64,000 bases of DNA from Verrucomicrobiota bacterium (lineage in GTDB: Bacteria; Verrucomicrobiota; Verrucomicrobiia; CAIQCK01): the NCBI GenBank assembly GCA_016235595.1, contig JACRJX010000029.1, forward strand, positions 372,001 to 436,000, given 5' to 3'. The notes beneath the pieces were generated by a model, which saw nothing but the letters and a program-made list of their open reading frames with translations, searched no databases and was not told the DNA's origin. Positions 38,131-46,551 of the stretch are shown here, piece by piece. The translations under genes and the position numbers were made by a program. Each line of letters starts with the position of its first letter. The stretch's first letter is position 1.

Positions 38131-39534
38131 TTACATAATCTCTTTTAGAATCCCATTGGATTTTACGCCTTCTTCTCCAAGGGGCAATATCTTCGCCTCA
38201 ATACCCAAGGGATGTGGCAGCAGGCCGTTGGGATCAATGCCCGCCAGCGCATAGATGCTGCCGAGGAAGTCCACCGGATATACTGGTCGGTCTTTCGGTT
38301 CCTCACCCTTGTCGTCGGACGACCCGACCACATGGCCGCCCTTGAAGCCGCCACCGCCAGTCAGCACGGTGAAGACGTTGCCGTAGTGACCGCGGCCACC
38401 GTTCCAAGGCGGCTGCCAGTCCACCTTCGGCGTCCGGCCGAATTCGCCGCTGCACCAAACGATGGTGCTTTCCAGCAAACCGCGGTCTGACAAATCCTGG
38501 AAGAGCATTGCCAAGCCCTGGTCCAGTTGCGGGCACTGTCGGCGCATGGTCTGGAAATGGTCTTTGTGCGAATCCCAACCTGCGGGGTAGTTGATGACGA
38601 TGTAAGGAACGCCGACTTCCACCAGCCGCCGCGCCACCAAGCACTCCTGGCCGAACGTGTTCCGGCCATACTTGTCCCTCAGTTCCGGCTTCTCTTTGCT
38701 GAGATCGAACACGTCTTTGCCTTCGCCAAGAATCAGGTTATAGGCCTGTTTCTCAGCATCGGCTGAGGCCGCGACTTGCTGATTATGCGACATGGCATTG
38801 CCGAGCGTGTTCATCTTCTGGAGGAACTCGCGACGCGCCTTTTGCCGTTCGTCCGTGATGCCCTTGGCGACAACACCTTCCACCTCGAACCGGGCTGCAT
38901 TCGGGTCGCCGCCCGTGGCAAAGGGCTTGTACTTGCCGGGCAGGAAGCCCGCTTCCGAAAACCGGCCAGCCGGCTGGGTCAGCACCACGAAGGGCGGAAT
39001 CAATCCCTTGTAGGTTTCATTCTTGGAGAGCGCGAACACGGCGCCGACGCTCGGATAAGCCAGACGTTCGCCGGGCATGTGGCCGGTCTGCATCAGGTAT
39101 GCCGCAGTCTCATGGCCGAAGTTGCGATGGGTCATGCTGCGGATGAGCGAGAACTTGTCGGTCTGTTTCGCCAACTCGGGGAACAGCTCGCCGAGCTGTA
39201 TCCCGTCCACCTTGGTCGGGATCGCCGTCTTCAACACGCCGGTGTAATCGTAGCCGGAATCCGGTTTTGGATCCCACGTGTCGTTGTGCGACATGCCGCC
39301 CCAAAGGAAGATTTGGATGACCGACTTGGCCTTGACCTTGACACCAGGCGCCGCAGCCTTGGCCGCCGGTTGTGTCACCGCTGCCAGAGCGCCGGGAGCC
39401 AGACGGTCCGTCAACCATAGCCCTGCCGTGCCGATCATGGTGCGGCGCATTGCTTCACGTCTGGAGATCGGGCTGCTACGCATACCCAATGAGTCCACCC
39501 ATGACTTGGATTTCTCGTTGCGTTCTGTGCTCAT
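38131..39534 (-). CDS. DUF1501 protein with Tat signal
   Basis: A 467-residue protein of the DUF1501 family (alkaline-phosphatase/sulfatase-like fold). The N-terminal SRREAMRRTMIGTAGLWL resembles a twin-arginine signal. Conserved family parts include IQIFLWGGMSHNDTWDPKP, ESTIVWCSGEFGRTPKVD and YDYTG. The active residues of true sulfatases are not evident. DUF1501 proteins occur paired with DUF1549/1553 proteins, as here (70 bases downstream of that gene). The function of the pair is not established. Confidence 0.86.
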   Translation of the reverse strand: MSTERNEKSKSWVDSLGMRSSPISRREAMRRTMIGTAGLWLTDRLAPGALAAVTQPAAKAAAPGVKVKAKSVIQIFLWGGMSHNDTWDPKPDSGYDYTGVLKTAIPTKVDGIQLGELFPELAKQTDKFSLIRSMTHRNFGHETAAYLMQTGHMPGERLAYPSVGAVFALSKNETYKGLIPPFVVLTQPAGRFSEAGFLPGKYKPFATGGDPNAARFEVEGVVAKGITDERQKARREFLQKMNTLGNAMSHNQQVAASADAEKQAYNLILGEGKDVFDLSKEKPELRDKYGRNTFGQECLVARRLVEVGVPYIVINYPAGWDSHKDHFQTMRRQCPQLDQGLAMLFQDLSDRGLLESTIVWCSGEFGRTPKVDWQPPWNGGRGHYGNVFTVLTGGGGFKGGHVVGSSDDKGEEPKDRPVYPVDFLGSIYALAGIDPNGLLPHPLGIEAKILPLGEEGVKSNGILKEIM

Positions 39535-39604
39535 ACGTTACTTCCTTTCTTTTCTCCCGGCCTGGCCGGCTCTCTATGTAATTTCGAACTCTGTTCCGCC
39601 AAAG

Positions 39605-41194
39605 TCAATGTCGATAAAGAAACTCAATGCTGTTCACCAGCGCCCAAGCGACGTCAATCCATCCCTCTTGTCCCTTCACAACCTTGGAGTTGGCATGCGC
39701 TTCTGCCAGCCTGGCCTCGTCCCCGCTGGGGAAACGCGACAGGATCGTCAGATAAAGATCGTCCACAATCTCTCGCGACTTGCGCTTCCCCTCGAACAGC
39801 GCCTTCATCTTGGGGCCTTCCTCAATCTTCCGCTGGATATGGCTCGAATTCAGCAGATGCAGCCGTTGCGAGGGAAGGGGTTTGTAGACCCGTTCGTTTT
39901 CCATGCCAGTCGCGCGCGGTGAACGGCCAAACAACTCCAAAAATGAACTGCTGATACTGCCGTCCGGCAACGCCACAGCAGGCTTGTTGTCTGGAATAAA
40001 CGTGAAGGGCTCCGGGATGGCGCTGGTATACAAGTCCGATGTGCCGGTGATCTTGTTGATGACATCGATCAAGACTTCCGCATCCAGACGGCGCAGTGGA
40101 TAGGCGCCGAAATTGGCTTCAATCTGGGGATTGCTGTATCTGACCACCGAGGAGATCTGGTACGTCCTGGAATTCAGGATCAGCTTGAAGACGTGCTTCA
40201 TGTCATAGCGGGATGTAACCAACTCGTTCCGCAAGTAGGTCAACAACGGCGGATTGCTTGGCGGATTGTTCGAACGGATATCGTCCGGCTCATGAATGAC
40301 ACCGCGCCCCAACAACCACGACCACATACGGTTCACGATGTTGAGGGTGAACCACGGATTCTCCGGTTTGATCAGCCAATCGGCGAAAACCTCCCGCGGG
40401 TCCCGATCTGCCGGCAATTGAATCTGAGTGCCGTCCGGGAAAGTCGCCATCTGCGGGACGTTGTTGGTGACCTTGGTGGGATCCCAGAAAACAACCTCCT
40501 CTTTCCACTCACGCGTTGCCTTGAAACCGATCTGGGAGAAGAAAGACTTCATCCCTGGCAAGTAATGCTTCGGCCAGAACTCGGCCCGCGATCCCATGAA
40601 CACCAACGCTGCCGAGATGGCAATGCCTTCCGGTGTCTTGTTCTGCACGGCCCGGTAGAAGTTGACCGGCCCTACGCGGAAGTTGCTGCCGCTCGACGTG
40701 AGCATCTCCCGCACAAACTTGTCGTAAGGCTTGTTCTCGGCCATCGATGCCCGGATCCAGCGATGGTACGATTGCGCCGCATTGGGCCACAGGTTGACCG
40801 GGAACTCCGCCTTCACGCGCAGGATATCGCTCCACTTCATTGCCCAGTAGTCGGCATACTCATCCCGCTCCAGGACGCGATCGATTAAAACGCGGCGCTT
40901 GTTGCGATCCGTGCTCTGGATGAACTCTCTGGCTTCTTTGGCGGTGGGCACCGTGCCGAGCATATCCAGGAAAACCCGCCGGATGAAAACCGCATCGGAA
41001 CACATGGCAGGGTGCACGCCTATCTGCGCCAATTTGGGGAAAACGAATTTATCAATCGGGGTTTCCGGCACACCGCCGCCGAGGCCGATAAAAGGATCCT
41101 GCGCCTGTCCCGGTAACACGCCGCCCAAGACTGCCACGAATACGGCCGCTGAGATCAACGATGTTTTCATCCTGTTGCTTGCGTAAATACTCAT
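39605..41194 (-). CDS. DUF1549/DUF1553 secreted protein
   Basis: A 529-residue exported protein. The DUF1549 part includes TPIDKFVFPKLAQIGVHPA, FIRRVFLDMLGTVPTAKEAREF and YADYWAMKWSDILRV. The DUF1553 part includes FADWLIKPENPWFTLNIVNRMW, LGRGVIHEPDDIRSNNPPSNP and YPLRRLDAEVLIDVI. The cytochrome-c-like N-terminal domain found in larger members (PSCyt) is missing, so this is a short form. Start could also be the ATG at 41170 (MKTSLIS); both give a signal peptide. It precedes its DUF1501 partner. Confidence 0.84.
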   Translation of the reverse strand: MSIYASNRMKTSLISAAVFVAVLGGVLPGQAQDPFIGLGGGVPETPIDKFVFPKLAQIGVHPAMCSDAVFIRRVFLDMLGTVPTAKEAREFIQSTDRNKRRVLIDRVLERDEYADYWAMKWSDILRVKAEFPVNLWPNAAQSYHRWIRASMAENKPYDKFVREMLTSSGSNFRVGPVNFYRAVQNKTPEGIAISAALVFMGSRAEFWPKHYLPGMKSFFSQIGFKATREWKEEVVFWDPTKVTNNVPQMATFPDGTQIQLPADRDPREVFADWLIKPENPWFTLNIVNRMWSWLLGRGVIHEPDDIRSNNPPSNPPLLTYLRNELVTSRYDMKHVFKLILNSRTYQISSVVRYSNPQIEANFGAYPLRRLDAEVLIDVINKITGTSDLYTSAIPEPFTFIPDNKPAVALPDGSISSSFLELFGRSPRATGMENERVYKPLPSQRLHLLNSSHIQRKIEEGPKMKALFEGKRKSREIVDDLYLTILSRFPSGDEARLAEAHANSKVVKGQEGWIDVAWALVNSIEFLYRH

Positions 41195-41219
41195 ATCAAA
41201 ACAGTCCCAGTCTGGATAC

Positions 41220-41235
41220 TAGCATGAACATGCTA
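41220..41235 (-). promoter_or_regulatory. Operator-like palindrome upstream of the DUF1549/1553 gene
   Basis: Perfect inverted repeat TAGCATG-AA-CATGCTA, 25 bases before the gene's start on the minus strand. The position suits a repressor site in the leader or promoter. No matching -35/-10 pair is convincing. Confidence 0.35.
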
Positions 41236-41269
41236 ACATTCGGTTTCATTCATTAATACAACCGAGAGC

Positions 41270-41307
41270 AAAAAGCCTCCCGTCGGCCAGACGCGTCCCT
41301 GTCTGGC
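41270..41307 (-). terminator. Probable terminator after the Tat-exported reductase-like gene
   Basis: On the minus strand, arms GCCAGAC and GTCTGGC (41286-41307) are followed 11 bases later by TTTTT (41270-41274). A second smaller hairpin (GAGTAC/GTACTC, near 41318-41340) lies just before. It would separate the upstream gene from the DUF1549/1553 gene. Confidence 0.4.
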
Positions 41308-41412
41308 GGAAAAGAACGAGTACCCCTTACAGCAGTACTCTCCTCCCGAAATCACAAAACGCCGTGGATGCGGCTCATTTCTCCACGACTCTTTCGCGGA
41401 TGATTACACCCT

Positions 41413-42420
41413 CTAGGCCATCCACGCGCGCGCCCGGCCTTTTTTCGTGACGGCAGCAAGCGCCTTCGCGGCAATTTCGGAGTTTTCGACAATCTGAAAA
41501 TCAAACATACCGACGCAGAGGAAGTCTGCGCCATTCTCAAAGCACCACTGGAAAGCGTTCCGCGGATGAATCGCGCCTGCGGCAAGCGTCTTGAAGGCGA
41601 TCCACGGTTTCTTCAGCGTGGCCATGTAGGCGATGGTTTCCTGTGCGTTGGTGCACCACATGTTGTCGTGATGCAGATTGTGCTCCTTCTTGGAACCGCT
41701 GATCTCGTCGAAAGCGCGGCGGCTGTCCTGGGGTGTTGCTGACCAGTAGTCGTCCTTGTGGAGCGTCTTGACCCAGAAATCAGGTTCGAACCCGGCTTTG
41801 ACACATTCACGCACCGTATCCAGACTATGTGCACCGAGGCCGCACGGCACGAGCTGGTCCTTCATGAAACTCATCACGGACTCAAGCGCCTTCATCTGGC
41901 CGTCCTTGACCATCTTGTCGCACTTGCCGCCCTGGACATAGACGGCGTCCGCGCCGGTGTCTATGGAGTTCTTGATGGCATCCTTGAGGTCTCCAGCGGC
42001 GCAGTCGGAAATCCACTGCATCTTGCCGCCTTCTTTGCGGTAGGTGTTGATGACACGATTTGAGACGGGGTTAGTCAGCGCGGTGTTGATGCCGCGTTTC
42101 TCGGCCAACCGGAAAGTCTCCAGAACCTTCTCGTCCGTGTGATAGGCCTTGATGAGCGGCGAGACGTAGATCAAATCACGGCTGTGCGCCCAGCCGCCGA
42201 TGAGGTTGCCGCCGCAAATGACGCGGCTGATTTCGAGGTTCTTGATCTTCCCCTTCGGAATCTCCAGCGGCGCGACCGTCGAGGCAGATGGAGCTGACGC
42301 TTTGCCCGCTGCGCTCTCTGCGCTCAGGACTCGTTCCTCCATGCTGCGGAACGCCAGTGCCGCGCCACCCACTGCCAGGGAATTTTTCAGGAATCCACGC
42401 CGACCGATGTTCTTTGCCAT
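41413..42420 (-). CDS. Tat-exported aldo/keto-reductase-like TIM-barrel protein
   Basis: A 335-residue protein. The N-terminal GRRGFLKNSLAVGGAALAF is a good twin-arginine signal, so it is exported folded, perhaps with a cofactor. The fold looks like an aldo/keto reductase-type barrel (ISRVICGGNLIGGWAHSRDL, then TFRLAEKRGINTALTNP), but the classical catalytic Asp-Tyr-Lys-His set is not obvious. Similar proteins are frequent in Planctomycetes and Verrucomicrobia with no known reaction. It lies upstream of the DUF1549/1553 gene on the same strand. Confidence 0.72.
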   Translation of the reverse strand: MAKNIGRRGFLKNSLAVGGAALAFRSMEERVLSAESAAGKASAPSASTVAPLEIPKGKIKNLEISRVICGGNLIGGWAHSRDLIYVSPLIKAYHTDEKVLETFRLAEKRGINTALTNPVSNRVINTYRKEGGKMQWISDCAAGDLKDAIKNSIDTGADAVYVQGGKCDKMVKDGQMKALESVMSFMKDQLVPCGLGAHSLDTVRECVKAGFEPDFWVKTLHKDDYWSATPQDSRRAFDEISGSKKEHNLHHDNMWCTNAQETIAYMATLKKPWIAFKTLAAGAIHPRNAFQWCFENGADFLCVGMFDFQIVENSEIAAKALAAVTKKGRARAWMA

Positions 42421-42576
42421 ATGCTTGTCTCCGCTTAATTTGTTCTCACTGTCGCACGGGTTTCGTTCTCACCGCTGCGAGGCCGAAACTAACGCGGGTC
42501 TGCCGCTGAGACAAGTATGTTTGTTGCGCGCATTTCGTCTTGTGTCGCGCCGGTTCCGGGACTAAACGACAGATTC

Positions 42577-43956
42577 ATGACAACCTCCCGCGTCTTCCCG
42601 GCAACCTCGTTCGTGGCGGTTCTCCTGTGCGTCAACATGTTGATGGCAGCGGAACGCCCGCCCGTCACTCATCCTCGCGCCACCTCTGGAGATACCGTTG
42701 CCGAGCCTCGATGGGACCAACGGCTCACTGTCACTGTTGGCCCGGAGAAGGCGGACTTGATTGGCACGTCGGATCGTGTGCTGCAATCGGCCGTGGACTA
42801 TGTGGCGCGGCTCGGCGGCGGCACGGTCAAGGTGCTGCCGGGCACCTATCGGATGCGAAATGCTTTGGTCCTCCAGTCCCGGATCCGGCTCGTGGGGTCT
42901 GGCACCGACAGCATCTTGCTCAAAGAGCCGTCGGTCACGACGAAGCTCGTTGCCGACACGGACTGGTATGATCAGGAAATCACGCTCGCCGATGCCACGG
43001 GTTTTGAAGTGGGCGATGGCGTGGCGCTCTTCGCAAAGGACAAGCCCAAAGCCGGGCGGACGATCGTCAAACGAACGCTGGTGGCCCGCAGCGGCAACCG
43101 TTTCAAGCTTGATCGCGCACCGCGGGAGAACCTCTGGCAAATCGGCGAGGCGAGAGTGTCCACGCTGTTCCCGCTGCTGAGTGGCGACAACGTTTCCGAT
43201 ATCGCCATTGAGAACATCACCCTGGATGGCAACCGGACGAACAACGAGAACCTCGATGGCAACTATGCCGGCTGCATCTTTCTCCAAGACTGCAACCGCA
43301 TCACCATCCGCGGCGTCACGGCCCGCAACTACAATGGCGACGGCATCAGCTGGCAGATTTGCCACGACGTCGTGGTGGAGAACAGCGCCAGCCTGAACAA
43401 CACCGGCCTTGGCTTGCATCCCGGCTCCGGTTCGCAACGACCCATCATCCGTAACAACCGGATCGAAGGAAATGACATCGGCATCTTCTTCTGTTGGGGC
43501 GTGAAATACGGCCTCGCCGAAAAGAACCATCTCATCGGCAACCGGGTGGGCGTCTCCATCGGCCACCGCGACACCGACAACCTCGTTTGCGATAACGAAA
43601 TCCTCCGCAGCAAGAGTGTCGGCGTATTGTTCCGTCCCGAGCGCGGCAAAGATTTTGCCGGCCATCGCAACCGGATCGAACACAATCGCATCGTGGACAG
43701 CGGCGACGAAAAGGGCATTGCGATTGACGTGCAAGGCGCCACCGAATCCATCGTGATCGCCAGGAACACGATCATTGAGACGCGCGGAACGGCGCATCGC
43801 AGTGCTGTGCGGCTGGGCAAGGAAACGCGCGACATCAAGCTTCTGGACAATACCATCGAAGGATTCGCGACAGACACTCCTACGAAGGAAGCGGCCGAAA
43901 CACCCAAGGCCACCCCGACGAACATCAATAAAGCGAAGCCAGTTGGCAAACAGTAG
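42577..43956 (+). CDS. Secreted right-handed beta-helix protein
   Basis: A 459-residue exported protein. The start at 42577 gives a signal peptide (FVAVLLCVNMLMAAE). A pectate-lyase-like parallel beta-helix follows, with repeating coils such as IAIENITLDGNRTN, ITIRGVTARNYNGDG and VVVENSASLNNTGLG, and later RNNRIEGNDIGIFF, CDNEILRSKSVGVLF and RIEHNRIVDSGDEKG. The N-terminal part LQSAVDYVARLGGGTVKVLPGTY is the usual Pectate_lyase_3-like opening. It may bind or cleave polysaccharide. The C-terminal 30 residues are Lys/Thr/Pro-rich and disordered. Confidence 0.83.
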   Translation: MTTSRVFPATSFVAVLLCVNMLMAAERPPVTHPRATSGDTVAEPRWDQRLTVTVGPEKADLIGTSDRVLQSAVDYVARLGGGTVKVLPGTYRMRNALVLQSRIRLVGSGTDSILLKEPSVTTKLVADTDWYDQEITLADATGFEVGDGVALFAKDKPKAGRTIVKRTLVARSGNRFKLDRAPRENLWQIGEARVSTLFPLLSGDNVSDIAIENITLDGNRTNNENLDGNYAGCIFLQDCNRITIRGVTARNYNGDGISWQICHDVVVENSASLNNTGLGLHPGSGSQRPIIRNNRIEGNDIGIFFCWGVKYGLAEKNHLIGNRVGVSIGHRDTDNLVCDNEILRSKSVGVLFRPERGKDFAGHRNRIEHNRIVDSGDEKGIAIDVQGATESIVIARNTIIETRGTAHRSAVRLGKETRDIKLLDNTIEGFATDTPTKEAAETPKATPTNINKAKPVGKQ

Positions 43957-44070
43957 TGTTCTGTGGCAAGCGGCCCGCGCTCGCAGCTTCTTGCACAGTC
44001 CGAAAAGGACAGGCTTGCTGGCGTATCAGGCTCAGGGCCGGACGGCAGGCGCGCCGGCACCGGGACGAGA

Positions 44071-45957
44071 TTAGCGATGGTAAACGCCGTCGGGAGAGAG
44101 CATCTGGCGCGCCTTCTGAGCCAGACCGGGATTCGGGCCTGCCTCAACCGCGGTGAGCGCCTCGATGACCTCGCGGCGTTGGGTGGTTACCTTGCTGCCC
44201 AAAGCGGCCAAGCCTTCCAACGCCGATTGACGGACCACCGGTTCTTCGGTTGGGGATAGGGTTGCGACCATCGCGGTGATGATCTGCGGGAAATCGGGCG
44301 TCTCGGTCAGGCCAATCCTGGTCAGTGCTTGGAGGCTGGCGCTGCGCACGAGCGGCTCCTTGTCGCGCAGTGCTTTGATCAAACCCGGAACCGCCTTGGC
44401 GACTTTCATGCGCCCAAGCTCGTTGATCGCGATAGTCCGGATGAACGGACGCGAGTCGGGCACGAGCGTCATGAGCGAATCAATCGCCGGCGTGCCTTTG
44501 CGAGCCAGGCATTTGGCGGCCTCCTCGCAGATGTCCCAGTGCGCTTCCTTCACGGCCACGTGCAGCAGGAACGGGATGACCTCCGGATCGTCGAGTTTGC
44601 CAATCGCTTCGACAGCCTCCAGCCGGATTTGCGCTTCCTTCTCGTTCTGCCAGAAGGCCTGATGATCATCGAATCGTTTGCGCAACTCCACGAACGTTCC
44701 GGTCAGGGTCTGGGTCGTTTGCGCAACGACCGGCGCGCGATCCTTCCCGATGCAGTAGAGAGCTTCGAGTGTGCGAATGAAGAGCCGGCCGCCGGCCACT
44801 GCCGGGCTGGCGAGACAAACTCCCTTGATCTGATTGACGGCCAGCACCTTGACCGCCGGTGGAGTAGCTGTCAGCGCGGCAGCATCGATCACGTAAGTCT
44901 TGCCCCGCTCCGAGCACCAGTAGATTTTTCCGTCGCCTCCGATCGGCGAGGAGGAGAAGTGGTCGCGCACCTGTCCTTCCACGACCAGTTCGTGGTTCGC
45001 GCCGTAGAAGAGCATCTTGCCGTTGTCGCCCGGCACCATCAGGTGGGGATACATCAGGGGCGACGGAACGTAAGGGCCGCCGGTCGTCAGATTCATGCGG
45101 ACATGCGTCTCGGTCACGTCGCCGTGCCCGCTGGGGTCAATACCCATGATCGGTCCGATTCGGCCGGAAGAAGCATAGACCAAACCGTGGCCAAAGACGG
45201 TGCTGGGACCCACGCATACTTTCATGCCGCGGCAGGACCAGAGTTCCTTGCCGGTGTCGGGATCGTAGGAGGCGACTACCTCGCCGTTCACGACCAGTTG
45301 AGGCCGGCCCTGAACCTGAATCAACATCGGGGTGCCGAAGTGGCCGAACCCGCTCGATTTGCGCGGCGTGCGCCAGCACTCCGATCCATCGCTTTGCCGG
45401 AAGGCCGCGATGAAGGCCTCCCCTTTGTGGTCGCAGGACTGAATGACCATGTCTTTGTAGAGGACAGTGGAGGTGCCCAGATTATACACGGCCTTGAACG
45501 GTCCCAGCGCACGCTTCCAAACCACCTTGCCTTGCATGTCCAGGGCCACCAGACCGGGGCTGTCGAAGAACGCAAAGACCCGCTTGCTGTCAGTCGTGGG
45601 AGTGGGCGCGGCGAAGCCGGTCTTCGGATAGAGAAGCGTCTTGGCGTCGGGCAGGAGTTCTGTTTTCCAAAGGACCTTGCCATTTCGAGCGTCGAGGCAG
45701 AGGACCAGCCGTTTGGCCCCTTCATCCAGCGCGGCGGTGACGAAGACGCGGTTGGCCCAGATGATCGGCGACGAATTGCCTTCACCCGGCAGCGGCGTGC
45801 GCCAGACGACGTTCTCGGTCTCGCTCCACTCGACAGGCAGATTCTTTTCGTTGGAAACACCCGTGCCGTCACGCCGCCACGCGGGCCAAGGCTCTGCGGC
45901 GAACGTCGCTTGCGAACCGAGCAGTAGGACAGTGACAGCAAGGAAGAGTTTATTCAT
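44071..45957 (-). CDS. Secreted PQQ-like beta-propeller protein with HEAT repeats
   Basis: A 628-residue exported protein. The start at 45957 gives a signal peptide (LFLAVTVLLLGSQATFAAE). PAWRRDGTGVSNEKNLPVEW opens a PQQ-like (WD40-like) propeller, with blades marked by LCLDARNGKVLWKTEL, VALDMQGKVVWKRAL and ASYDPDTGKELWSC. The last about 180 residues are HEAT-like helical repeats (LEAVEAIGKLDDPEVIPFLLHVA, NELGRMKVAKAVPGLIKAL). PQQ-binding catalytic residues of quinoprotein dehydrogenases are not evident, so it is probably a structural or binding propeller, common in this phylum. Confidence 0.84.
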   Translation of the reverse strand: MNKLFLAVTVLLLGSQATFAAEPWPAWRRDGTGVSNEKNLPVEWSETENVVWRTPLPGEGNSSPIIWANRVFVTAALDEGAKRLVLCLDARNGKVLWKTELLPDAKTLLYPKTGFAAPTPTTDSKRVFAFFDSPGLVALDMQGKVVWKRALGPFKAVYNLGTSTVLYKDMVIQSCDHKGEAFIAAFRQSDGSECWRTPRKSSGFGHFGTPMLIQVQGRPQLVVNGEVVASYDPDTGKELWSCRGMKVCVGPSTVFGHGLVYASSGRIGPIMGIDPSGHGDVTETHVRMNLTTGGPYVPSPLMYPHLMVPGDNGKMLFYGANHELVVEGQVRDHFSSSPIGGDGKIYWCSERGKTYVIDAAALTATPPAVKVLAVNQIKGVCLASPAVAGGRLFIRTLEALYCIGKDRAPVVAQTTQTLTGTFVELRKRFDDHQAFWQNEKEAQIRLEAVEAIGKLDDPEVIPFLLHVAVKEAHWDICEEAAKCLARKGTPAIDSLMTLVPDSRPFIRTIAINELGRMKVAKAVPGLIKALRDKEPLVRSASLQALTRIGLTETPDFPQIITAMVATLSPTEEPVVRQSALEGLAALGSKVTTQRREVIEALTAVEAGPNPGLAQKARQMLSPDGVYHR

Positions 45958-46095
45958 GGTTGTTCTCTTGGGCCGGTGTTTGCAATTCTCAAGCCATAGT
46001 GAATGACGATCCAGTGCAAATCCAGCACACAATCAACCGCGACAGTCTGCACGGATGGGATCCGAAGAACTACGAAGGCGGGATTGGCTGCTATC

Positions 46096-46551
46096 TCACG
46101 TGTGCGAGCTGCTGCGTGCCCGGCTCTCTGCCGCGACAAGCCGCTCGACGGTGGTTCGGAGCAATACCAGCGCCGCTTCGGGGAATCGAAGCAGGAACGA
46201 ACGGAATCGGGTGTAGTCCAACGACACCAGCGCAGCGTCCGTCTCGGCCCGGATGGTCGCGCTATGGCCGCAGTTCAGAAACATTCCATACTCACCGATG
46301 ATATCGCCGGGGCCAAGGGTGCGCACAGGCTGCGATTCGTTCGGCAGGCACACGACCAGCCGTCCTTCGCTCACGACGTAAACGCGGTCGGACGGGTCGC
46401 TGGCCTCGAAGAGAATCTCGCCCGCGCGCAGACGTTCCGTTTCCATCATCTCCGCGAGCAGTGCGCGGTCGGCGGCAGGAATGCCCGCGAACAACGGGCA
46501 AGTGCTCAGGATTTGTGTCCGCGCGGCCACGGTGAGAGCGGAGGTTTTCAT
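46096..46551 (-). CDS. Stand-alone cyclic-nucleotide-binding-domain protein
   Basis: A 151-residue single cNMP-binding (CRP-type) domain without a DNA-binding or catalytic part. Family features: LFAGIPAADRALLAEMM, AGEILFEASDPSDRVYVVSEGRL and the phosphate-binding cassette GDIIGEYGMFLNCGHSATIRAE. The Arg that normally contacts the phosphate (usually R-S/A-A) is His here, so nucleotide binding may be altered. Its ATG overlaps the stop of the ABC exporter gene by four bases. Together with the cyclase-like gene at 57088 it suggests control of the locus by a cyclic nucleotide; this is an inference. Confidence 0.85.
   Translation of the reverse strand: MKTSALTVAARTQILSTCPLFAGIPAADRALLAEMMETERLRAGEILFEASDPSDRVYVVSEGRLVVCLPNESQPVRTLGPGDIIGEYGMFLNCGHSATIRAETDAALVSLDYTRFRSFLLRFPEAALVLLRTTVERLVAAESRARSSSHT

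Noticed and set aside
44329..45927. 532-codon plus-strand open frame
   Set aside because: Antisense to the PQQ/HEAT protein, whose signal peptide and repeats are convincing.
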